64,000 nt of DNA from Pristionchus mayeri. Its lineage: Eukaryota > Nematoda > Chromadorea > Rhabditida > Neodiplogasteridae. The notes below the pieces were generated by a model. That model was given only the letters and a program-made list of their open reading frames with translations. It made no database searches and was not told the origin of the DNA. A program made the position numbers and the translations under genes. The stretch spans positions 38,080,995-38,144,994 of the forward strand of contig BTRK01000001.1 of NCBI GenBank assembly GCA_036245805.1. Direction: 5' to 3'. Positions 37,975-50,000 of this stretch are shown piece after piece (the stretch's first letter is position 1; each line of letters starts with the position of its first letter).

Positions 37975-38013
<39 letters not shown>

Positions 38014-41000
38014 TTTTTTGCCAATCGAGATATGTTGATCTAACAATAAGATTATCATCGATTACAACCTTTTCATTGCAAGCACATTTGTGCATTATAT
38101 TCACAAAATTCCTTTGCGAAACACAACATTTCCCGTTCACTGCATGACAAAAATGCGATTGTAATTTAAATTAAATATAAACAAAAATAAGTAAATGAAT
38201 CAAACTTACGTCACATATCCGTGCACGGCCTCGGCCTCCATCCCGCCTTCGTTGGCCAGTTTCGCATAGTGCACGAAGAGGCCAAAGATCAGCGAGACGA
38301 TACATAGACACAGCGCCCGCAGTGTGTACCTGCGATAGAAAGGTAATGGAAAGGGTAAGGATACATTCAGCCCTCGGGACTGGGATCACGGGAGAACATA
38401 GGTCAGTGTCAACTTGAAATAAATATTCAAAAAGATGAATCGGAATGAATTCATGAACGGAAGCACTCTAGTTACTCTACCTTCCCCTATCTATTTTCTC
38501 CCCCTCCCCTCTCCCTCCCCCCTCTTCACCTTCTCGACACTCCCTCATGCCATGCCTTCTGCTTCCTTCCTCTCCACTCCTCCTCCTTCTGTGCGCGCAC
38601 CGAATCGCCGATCTGCCGCTTCCGCTCTGCAAAGTCAAGTGTTAGAGCGTTCCTATCTTTACCAACTACCGTACCCCCTACACTATCTTCCTTCTCTACC
38701 ACATGCACTAGGTCGGATAAACACTGTCCGATGATAACAAACAATCGTACCTTCCTGCACTGTCTTCACAGTGGGTTCACTCACAAAAGTTTGCAAACCT
38801 CACTCACAAATGTTTGTGCGGAAAAACTGAGGAAGGTATTTTTTTTGGTTACCATCAGGTTTTCATCCAGGGAGTATTATTCTACCACATCTTCACCTTC
38901 CTACCGTCCCCCTCAGTCTACCGTATCTTCTTCCTACAGTACCCCCTTACTCTACCGTATGCCTCACCTTCGCTGATCCACTTGTGCTCATCATCGTCGT
39001 CTGCTCTCAGCATGGTAATCTCCTCTCTTCTCTCCTTCCCTGCTCCTCCCTCCTCCTCACACTGCGGCAGCTGGCCACCTCGAATCTGCGCCTGCACCTC
39101 CTCCTTCCAGTGAGGACCGCGTTCCTGAAAAGATTATTAAAAAAAATAGTTTCGAAAAATCATAATATTGTTCTATGTATTAGGTTGTCTCAAAAGTTTC
39201 TGACTATTTTCACTTTTCCATGTTTTCACCTCTCCTGTCCTTGGATGTCTACTGATTTACTTCTAGTCTTCGACCATGCATAAGGGCTTGGGTACTCTAT
39301 CTTGCGCACAGTATCTCACTCCCATAGATTTCGTACGAATCTCGCGATAAGCTCTAAAATTCAACTAGATGTGCAAGTTGACTCACTTTTTGTAAGGTTC
39401 AAAAATCTTTGGAGAACCGTATGAGGTGCAAATTGAACACACTTCCGTGAAGTACTCCCAGCGGGTTATTCTCGGGTGATAACCTTCGATGTGCAGTTAT
39501 ATTCACGTTCATAATGAGTGCACAATTCGAAAACCACAGAATGGTGGTAATTCACAAATTAGCACCATTCGATCCTGGATTTGTATTGAGGATTTGAGCG
39601 AACCTATTTGTGGTGGTTTGTGAAGCACTTCCCCTAATAAATATATGACCATAATTAGGAGATATTAGAAACATCCGTTAATAAGTTGAAAATAACGGAA
39701 TGCAGAAGTCCAATTTCACACTTCAAAATACGACATTTTCACAACCTCCCGTTCTAAGCACACATTGATTACCGTATTTTTCAAGGTTGTTTTAACAATT
39801 AGCTCTTGGACTATACCTCAACGACTGGGCAGAATCAATAGGTCCATGCAATTCCAGAAATAATCATCAACAAAATGCACCAAAACAGGCATATTTCGGC
39901 TTTTTGGCAAAAATAATTCATTTCTCCCAAACTAGGCATCAGAGTTTAGATTGCAATGCATATTAGTATTATACTACCAAAACCCTACCTCAAGCTAAAA
40001 GGAAAATTGAAGCAACCGATGCTCACGAGACCAAACTTAAAAAAATTAAATAGTCAGAAACTTTTGAGACAACCTAATAGAATTAGTGACTTATTATCGC
40101 TTAGAAAACCGTCCACAATAGGATAGCTTCCATTATCACTAAAGAGGTAAGCGAGTTTTAATATTATTCTTATTCTCATTCTTTATCCACCAACACTTTC
40201 ATGAGCCGGGAGTGACGTGATGGGGAGGTTATTTGAAAGGCGAGTAGTGTGCACAAGTATTCCTATCTTTACTAACTACTCATATCCTCTGATAAATTTA
40301 AAAAATGCACATTGTTTTTGTTGATCAGGATTCGCGTACTTGTTCCAAGCATTTTAAATCGGATCGTGAAGAGGATGTGCCCCTGGCAATCCCCTTAATC
40401 CTGTAAATGCGATTTATTATAATATTACATCCATCTATCGTAATTTCCCCCAGAGCCGTAATAATATCCGTCAAATATAATTGTGTGATTACCGTATGCT
40501 TAGTGTATTTTCCCGCCCTCTTTATTCCACACACTATCTAGCTGAGTATCGCCGAGTTTCTAGTCAAGCTTTCTCTCCTACTTTCGAAGTTGTTGTTGTT
40601 GTTGTCGGGCGTCGAAGATGGTTGTTCGATAGAAGAGAGTTTTTCCCGTTCGGAACATGGATGATTGTATGCGGTGGCCTGGACTTATCTCTCAATAAAG
40701 GCTATTCTTCTATCATTGTTTCACAGAGCAAGTGGGTTTGAATTTATCACAGAGTTTGGTGCTGTAGTTGATTTTCCATTTCTCTCTTTCTTTTCCTTAC
40801 GTTGTGGTCTGCCGGTCAGACTTGGTCTGATCGGAAGTCGTGCCCTCCACATACGGTGCGGGGTGCGCATTGTCTTTCGCCGGTGTGTCACTCCGCATAT
40901 GGCGCGGTGGCTAGATCCGAGACTAAGCAGCTGGTGCGAGCCGGTTGTGAGTGTAATTTGCTAGGGTACGCCGAAGGCTATGCCCGAGAAAGCATTTTGC

Positions 41001-44000
41001 ATTCACTTCAAGGTATCATCAGTTACTGATTTGTAAGATGAGGAGTTTGTCTGCCCTGTGGTCCCGGTGTACGTTGGAGTGCATTCGGGCGAGGCGTCAG
41101 ATAGATGCTCCGTATTCTTTACAGGATTTCAAGCTATGTGAAAATATTTACTCATGCACAACTGGCATTTCTAAATAGGCAGGACGGTTGCGAGTGAAAT
41201 ACAAAACGAACAGGGCTAGCAACTAGAGTTCAAAATTAGGCTCTTCGATGAGTGTATAGAATGAGGATCTCTTGCAGTGCGGTCGCAAGGACTAATGGCG
41301 AATTTTCTGCACAAAAGAATACGATTGCCCGAATTTCCGAAGTTTAGCAACGTACCGACAAGTACTCGATCTTCTTCGTCGCCCTCTCGCGCACGATCTC
41401 CTCCTCGATCGCCTGAGAGATCTCCGCCTCCCGATTCTCTGCAACGAAAATCGATATTTTTTGGCTTAGTGGTCTAAAGCGCTTTCATCTCGGAAACATG
41501 GCAGAAAGCTGTGGTTCGAATCCCACCTTGTACAAAAATCTTTTGCCATGTTATGAGGAGTTCCTTCACAATAAACTAGATGTGTATAAACGGAATACGG
41601 AAATTCCGGATTGATCACTTGATCATAGTGATCACAGTCCGGATTGATCGTAGTGACTATACTGCTCGGAGAACAAGGAGAGATTCGCGCACTTCTTGGA
41701 TATTTGACCCCCCCCCCCCCCTTCCTCCCTTATCCCACTCATTTCTTGGTATCATTCCCTGATTTTCGGTCGAACAATCTCTTTGTGATGGGAAGGGAGA
41801 GAGGGGGTGGGCCAAATATCCAAGAAGTGCTCGAATTCCCGCACTCACTCCGTTCGCTCCACACGTTGCGGGCGGCCCAGACCAGTGCGATGGCGCAGTA
41901 CAGCAATCCTGGCACGGCGACGACCGTCAGATGGTCGAGGATCGAGTGAAGACCGACGGAGCAGACGCCCGCAATACCGTCAGTTGATGCCTGCGAGATG
42001 AGGTACTTGTGAGAGATGAGATACAGATTTCAGAAGGTTCGGAATATCTATCGGTGAACTGAAATTTGTGCGGATTTTAGGCGCTCCTTTCTTCCTATAA
42101 ATGGTGAATGCCACTAAACCTTTTAGTGGAAGAAGAAGCGCGAGAATATCTGAATATGCGACTAGGATGACTCTAACTTAAACAAACATGGCAACAATGT
42201 TATCTTCCCCCATTGAGGTTACTGTAAGCTACAGTACCATGCTGAGTCCGAAGGCGATTATTCCGATGACGATAGAGACGAGGACGACGCCAGCGACGAG
42301 ATAGAAGCGGACTCCCGGTCGGGAGAAGGGATCGTCGCTGCAAGAGAGAGGGTTACTGTAGTTCTCCTAATAGGCATTGCGCGATTCATCATGCTCGTGT
42401 AAGTAGAGAGAGGCTACGGTAATGCAGTGTTTTCAGCAATGCAAATTACACATGAAACGGAACACCAAAATCCGCAACAAAGGAGATTTCTAAAAGCAAG
42501 TTAACACACGTACCTCTTGATCTCGTCCTCTTTTTCATTCTCACGCGCGGCCGCTTTGGTGGCGGATGCCGCGTTGAGCGCGTACGCTGCCGCGAGGAAG
42601 CCGATCGAGGCGAGCAGGGAGACGTGCGACACCACCGAAGTCAGCCAGCACCTGAGAGACGAAGCTAATTAGGCTAATTAACAATTAATCTGATCATTGA
42701 AGCCCCCTAACAAGGCGTTCACTACGGTTCAATAAACGGGACATCCTATCCTGATTTCATTCTGTCAAGAGTATAATACTCTTGTAGTCAGTAGGTCGAA
42801 GATCATTCAATCTGGCTCGCTATTCCCGTCCCCTTATCTCAGAGATCATCTCTCTCCCCCCGCTCTCCCTATCCCTCACCGCCTGTTCTCTCCGATCTCC
42901 CCGCTGTTCTAATGGCGCAATGCGCTGAGCCGTGGGTATAAGAACCCCGGCGACTTCTAATTCATTGCTTCTGATTGCCCTGTGTCTCCACTCGATAAAG
43001 TTAGACTAAGACTTTGAGAGACACAGCACTGACCATACTGACTCGCTATAGTCAGTTTATGGTGCATCTTGGCCGTGGACCGATCCACTATACACTCCTA
43101 CCAGGTCGATACCCTGGCTCCACTTCCAACAGGTCGATACCTTGTGAAGTGTGCTTTCTTTGTGACCGTGATCACTTCGAACGCTTGGATCTGAGGCAGT
43201 TTAAACGTGACCTGTCCTCACTCAGCTCTCCTAGCTTCGCTCTTCCTCCAGGTAGATATCCTGGCTTCACTTCCGACAGGTGGATCCTGCGAAGTGTCCT
43301 TCACGTCCCGCGTGGCAGCAACCGACGATCTCTTGTGATCGCTATCACACACTCGATACGCAGAGAGTTCCTCGACCCCGTCTCACCCTGCTTCCGTTCG
43401 GTCCGTGTACCGATGCAGTGAGTACGGTGGTCTCAAATCCGAGTCTTGCGACTATTCGACCAGAGTGCCTCGATGGATGTTCCCTTTCTCTCACTTCGGG
43501 CTCTACCGCTGCCGAAGTTCGATGGAGGTTCGGGATTCAATGACTTCTGGGAGGCATTTTCCGATCTGATCGACTCGAGATCAATCAGTTACGAACTGAA
43601 GCGGAGATACCTGGAGTGTTGCCTCGAAGGCAAAGCGCTCGATTCGTACCGACGACTGGTCGATACCAGAGCGAGCTACCCAGGGATCGTCGACCATCTC
43701 ACTCGAATGTATACCGAGGATGTCCGACTTCTCCGCCACCGAATCTGCGAACAAATGGCTACGCTCCGGCCAGAATCCGATGCTCTTGAGGATGAGCTCG
43801 ATACAGTTCGAATGTTCCAGACGCTCTCGATCCAGCTACGAAGCATGGACGACAACGTGGACAACAGCACGTACATCGTACGTGATGTCCTTAAACGGTT
43901 CTCTCACCGTGCTCAGCGAGCCGTGTACAGGGCTCTACTGGATAAGACAGTGCTATGTCTCACCCACTCCCTTGATGTACTCGAGACGCATCTCAAGGAT

Positions 44001-47000
44001 GAGCTATTCCTACGATCTGTGTGCTCGAAGCGAGAACCGATTCGCTCACCAGTCCGGAGGATCGTCCCTGTAGGACGCACACGAATTCTCACTGGTCCTC
44101 TTAGGAAGGAGGCAAGGAGAAAGGCGACCAAGGCGGAAGCTCTCAATAAGGTCGACGATACCGAAGTGCTCAGCATGGACTATTCGAATGCCACTTCAAC
44201 GAGTGACATTACTCGTTCTAATACCTTTCCGCCATCTCGTGATCCCGTTACGACGACCTCACTGGAGTATCGTGCAATAAAGAGAGGGCAACGGGATCAC
44301 GTGTCGTGGACTTTCTCCGACGCCGTCGTCGAGAAAGTGGAGCTGAGCATATATCTCCCGTGTGAGATATCGATTGTTCGCGAGAACGACGACGCTTTCT
44401 CCAACTCAATCGTAGTGGAGACCGTGAACGCGAGTCGATCGATAGATGAGAAGGGAACGGAACGTTTGAGTATCGTTCTCGAAGGAGAACTTCCTCATCT
44501 CAATGCTCTCGATGAGCAAGCCGCCATCGTGATTGTGGACACTGCTAGTCTCAGGTCCTCAACTGTTCCTCCCGGTGGGAAAGAGCTTGGCAGCAGACCG
44601 AAGTTGTTGAGACAACGACTCGTGCCCGAAACCGGAAGCGTTCTTACGGGTTCGATATCGCATCGACGGAGACGAGCCATACGCCCTAGACGGCTACGAG
44701 AGCCAGGGCGAATATGGCAACCTCGACGATATCTGAAGCACCGCATGCTGCATCGTTCTCAGCTGCTCTACTCGAATCAGTGCTGTTCACGCCAAACGGT
44801 CCCTGAGAACGGGCACCGAATGAAGCCGCGCCAATGCACTCGAATCGGGCAGAATGAACGATCATGCTCCGATCACTGCGGCCCGGGCAAGGCTTCTACG
44901 AAAATCGTGCGACAACGATAATGCCGAGAGATCGAGACGTCCAACATAACCCACTTCTCACCCTCGCCCTCTATTTCTCTCCCACGCTCTTCACATCAAC
45001 TACGTTCTCCATCGACTTCGCCTAGAAGATGATACCTGCGGAAGAGCAGTATCCCATTGCCCCCTCTACCTAGTACTCGTTAGATTTTTACTGCTGTAGA
45101 TCGTAATGCCACTACTCCCGTGTGGGGGGAGTGTCAAGAGTATAATACTCTTGTAGTCAGTAGGTCGAAGATCATTCAATCTGGCTCGCTATTCCCGTCC
45201 CCTTATCTCAGAGATCATCTATCTCCCCCCGCTCTCCCTATCCCTCACCGCCTGTTCTCTCCGATCTCCCCGCTGTTCTAATGGCGCAATGCGCTGAGCC
45301 GTGGGTATAAGAACCCCGGCGACTTCTAATTCATTGCTTCTGATTGCCCTGTGTCTCCACTCGATAAAGTTAGACTAAGACTTTGAGAGACACAGCACTG
45401 ACCATACTGACTCGCTATAGTCAGTTTACATTCACTCTCTAGATCAGTCTAGCGATTAGAGAATATTGGAAATGACGAGACGATGACAGGTTTCTCGACT
45501 CTTTCTCTCACCATTTCGAATCCATCAGTGTGTTCCGTATGGCGACGCCGTGTGCGGCCAGTTTGCATTCCGAGAGCTGAAAGTCAACACCATTTTGATA
45601 GAATTTAGATCATTTTTTGCGCGGGTGTTACCCTGGAAACTTTCTGTATTGGAAAGTATAACACAGTGTTGGGCACGGTCCGGCCCAAATTTGAGGGCTT
45701 CAGATTATATCATAGGGGAACTTCATTAGGACCAAAGGCATTCGATTTTTAGAACAACCGTTCCATAGCCTACTTTGAGCCACAAGATTAGAACAACCTC
45801 TACAATTTTGAAAATTTCGTCCCATCCACGGGCATTAGATTTTCTCCTGGGGGCATTTGATTGGGATTAAAGTCATTAGATTGTTATAATCACTGTTTGC
45901 CAGACCACTTTGAACCAAAGTACTGGAGGAACTGAACAACTTCGTAAAAATTGTGGGCCGTTGCCCGCCCACGTATGGTCTAACAGGCATTGTGAGAAAT
46001 TGACACTGGATTAGCAGTGTGCAATCCGAGTCTCGAAAACGAGATCTTTACTTGTACATGAGAACGAAACAATTGCCAAGTTATGCAAACATTTCATAAA
46101 GAAAAAGATCAAAGATCACCTCAGCGAGGGGGCCGATCGATCCGGTGCCCCAGCAGATGAGGTAGACGGCGAAGGAGAGCATACAGCAGGCGATGGCAAA
46201 GATGACGTCAGAGTTGACGAAGATATCAGAACGGACAGCCAGGAAGAACTGCAACAGACATGATTTAGCTTTGAGAAAATGTTGATAGGTCGACTATCCT
46301 GAATCACATGGAACTGTCTGACTCAAATCCTAGAGGTCCAACAATAAAGTGCATTCAGTTCGTAAGAAAGATAGGAAGCATGGAGTGCGGTTTGAATCTA
46401 ATGATTAAACATTAAAAATAATCCAATCGATCACTGACAAAGATTCCCATGCAAATCATTGCGAGTCCGAAGCAGATGAGCGCTCGGAAGATGCGGAAGG
46501 AGAGGAACTGATCGGGAGAGGAGATCAGCGGGTTCCTGAATGAATAAGCCTTCGATCGATAACTGGCCAGTTATCGATCGATCTCTGGCCAGTTATCTTC
46601 ATCTTTTATGCACCCCCGCGTACCCTAACGTGCGAGAGCATAGGCGTGCACCATTGAAGTCAGCTTCAAGACCACTCGTCTGGAATACCGACCCAACCAA
46701 GAAATGCATTTGTTCCCCACCCACCGCCTCATTTTTTGACCATCGACCTTACCGGTATTCAGGAGTTAGCTTCAATCCCTGCCCATCTATGTGGGAAAGT
46801 GTGGAAAATGACGAAAGTTATGCCTCCACAAGTTCTCAGAAATCAAAGATATGTTCCCCGGAGCAAATGCATTCGTTGATTACATTAACGAGTCACAGCT
46901 ATTGAGGCTTCTACAGATCTGATATCGAATCAAAGATCACACCTGCAAGGCATGAAGCACTGGTCGATCAGGGGCCGGATGCGCTCGTGACTCGTGTAGA

Positions 47001-50000
47001 CGAGCGGGAAGATGCACTGCATCGGCTCGGGGCGAGAGGCGCTGTAGCGAAGCTGAAAGACAGGTATTGACGTAAGAACATTTTACGATCATGGAAACTT
47101 CAATTCGCTTTTTTAAAGGCAGAGGATTGGGAATCAGCCGAAGAGAAACGGGGATCAGTTGAATTCTTGAAAAATGAAGCTTCTCCTATACCCACTTTTT
47201 CGCATAGCATTTACCTTTAGCATCACATTTGACGTGTTTCCTTTTCTAGAAAATAAAATAATAACAACAACAACAAGAAGAAGAAGCCTAAACAACTGAC
47301 GGTGCAGTTCTCGTTGGTCCAAATGTCATTCTTGGCGGTTCGGCTGCAGTCGATCAGCTCCGACGGGAAGACTCCCTCGCTGCAGGAAAAAAAAATCGAT
47401 AATCACCTTCGATCGCATGTACATCTCCTCATTTCAACCCCTTCTCTCACTCTCCAGTGCCCCTGGAATCTAATGTTACCTTACTTCTATCATCCCGATT
47501 AATTTATGACCTCTGTGATCATTCCCCACCTCCCGTGCCCAATATCTATGGCCCCTTTTGAATGCACAGGTGTTGTAATATCCACCCCCACCCAGACATC
47601 TAATCCCTGCCCAAAGCTGGTGTGAGATTAACTGATTCCATCTAATTATACCCATTGCGCAATCCCGATTCAGGCCCGAACTAATGTATTGAGGGGCGTG
47701 AGAAAACCGATTTTTCAGGTCATAGATGAGCTACAAATCTGGCAAGATCCTAAGGAACCTCATGCTTCACAGTGAAATGACCCCGAAAATCATCATCCTC
47801 CTAAAGATCAAAGATCGATCGATCATTTGGCGACATCTTGACAATCCCTTTCCAAGATCAAAACAAATATCTTCCCTTTGCATGACAATAGCCGAGTATC
47901 CTTCCACAAGAAACTCAACGATCAAAGATCAAAGATCACTCACTAGATGGCATCCTCGCAGTGCTCGCGCACTCTCGTGCACTCGCCCACGCTGAATCGT
48001 TGATATACATCCATCTTCCCAACCTGCAACAAAGAATTATTTAATTAAAGTATATTTTTATCGATATTTAATCCCTGCTTTTATTTCGAAAAATAATTGT
48101 AATTGCATTTTGAAATTGTAATCCCTCATTGCTTCTCTTCACGCCTCTCCATTCCGTCATCACTCATAACTTTTCCCGCCTTTTCCCCCCGACCACATTC
48201 AGACTCCACGTGTTGCTTTCAATTTTGAGCGGGCATTCTATGCTTCTACTTTACCTTTTCCCTAGCGATCACCATTCAAACGAGTGTGCCTGCTACCGTA
48301 CACAGGCGCTAGACAACGGGGTCACACGAAGATTGATATCAATCAATCGCCGATAGTCTTCCCATTCACTGCGCAACAGTTACGCGTTAGACAAACAATA
48401 GCGGCAAAACAGAATGCACATAATTCTAATTCGGTGAACTCTACGGGGCCGGAAAGGTCACAGAAAGGTTTCCGAGAAAGAGAGTAGGGGGGGGGGGGCA
48501 TTTCTTGCGATATTGTGACCCCCGCACACGATAATTTTGTAAATTTCCCCTGCGCTTAACCGGGATCAATCCATAAATAAATAAATCAATCATTCTTTAT
48601 CTTATCAAGTGATATGAGTTCAGAAGAGCATCGGTCGGTGCTCTTCAAAGGTTGCACTCCTCCAGTGGGTGCCAATAGTTCAGTTTAGGTCGTCTCTCTA
48701 CCGGAATCGTTTTGGTCTACCCCCTTTCCCCCACCCAAGACTCAGAATCACAGTCTGAACGTTGTTGTTTCCCCAGTTCTGCTCCTGTTATAGCTCTATC
48801 TGCTGATATTTTAGCTATGCCCTCAGGGCATTGTAATCCTTTACTTTCCACTCATACGTGGGCAGAGATTGGTGCTGAATTTCAAAAATCCGGGAAGGTA
48901 CTCACTAGATCAGCGACAAAACCGGCAGGGTTTACTGAAACTAGCACCCTAAAATTGGGGAGAAGTACCATGGGCACTATCCAAAAACCGGGAGGGTCTA
49001 GCTGCTAGCAGCAATAGTGCCCATGTTTGTTTCCACTGTTCCCTCATCGCAGATGTGGGCCCTAGTGATGGCAAATCAGCGCGTCGTGCTCTCCTCATTT
49101 CGTGTGCTATCTCACCGGTTAGACAGAGTAAGAAAGCATGTGAAAAGAGCAGACTTCGCGCTGATTTGCCGTAACCAGTCCACAGCAAAGTAGGCACGAT
49201 CAAACTTCAGTCGTATCCCCGATGTACTCTGTCTGGGGATATTAGGCGATCTCCATTTCCCCTCGACTCGTGACTTTGGAGAGCCAACCCCCATGCATGT
49301 TTCGTGTTTTTGAAAGACCTCATTACTCCCTGTTCATCGCTGCCTGCGCACTGCTTTGTCTGGCTTAATGGCTGTGAGAGGGCTGGGGAGAGGAGAGAGA
49401 GGGGAGAGAGAGTTGGAGTGTCGATTTCCTACTAGAGAGCAGTCCGTCCGATTGGACAGCGCGGGGGGGGGGGAGGTTGGGGAAGGAGAGAGCGGGGAGG
49501 AGGAGATAAAACGACTGAATAAATGGCCCCTTCAACCCAGTGCTCTGAAGAAATAGAGTAGAGGGGTGAATGTTAATCGTTAGTGGACCAGGGGGGGGGG
49601 AGGAGAGAGGAATGAAGAGGTGGAATGGAAACAATCAAGAGAGGTGGAAGAGGAAGAGATACTGTTCTCAATGAAGTAACAAAAAAGAAACACTTGTTGA
49701 TGGAAGTAGTGAAAATTTTCGAAAAGAATGATTCCTGTCTCCATATTAAAGTCAGCTTTGGAAATAAATATGCTTCATTTTATCCCAGAACAGTCGCAAA
49801 AATAGTTAATAACTAACTCCGTGTGGACTCGAATTGCCTAGCATATCCCTCAATCCTTTACATTACTCTCATGGAGGATAAACGCTTTGAAATTGAAAGA
49901 GGAGCACATCGTATGAATAGAACGGGGAATGGTATAATATCATTGATACTGGAGGCTTAGGATTGACACTAGCACAGCTCGAAGAGACGTGCTAGTGTAA

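Larger units (their letters stand above)
42763..45428 (+). mobile_element. Non-autonomous BEL/Pao-like LTR retrotransposon
   Basis: The 2,666-bp element has two 297-bp LTRs (42,763-43,059 and 45,132-45,428) and a 5-bp target duplication CATTC (42,758-42,762 and 45,429-45,433). The LTRs differ at one position that I can see (CATCTCTC against CATCTATC), so insertion was recent. A primer-binding site begins TGGTGCAT at 43,060, and a purine tract (TGGGGGGAG) precedes the 3' LTR. The only long frame is gag-like; no protease, reverse transcriptase or integrase is present, so mobility would need proteins in trans. It sits in intron 10 of Q2 and is absent from the Q1 intron. Confidence 0.85.

Noticed and set aside
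37597..38058. 153-codon minus-strand frame
   Set aside because: It joins real exon 18 to intron sequence and a (TC)n microsatellite; splice sites and phase show only 37,676-37,804 is coding.
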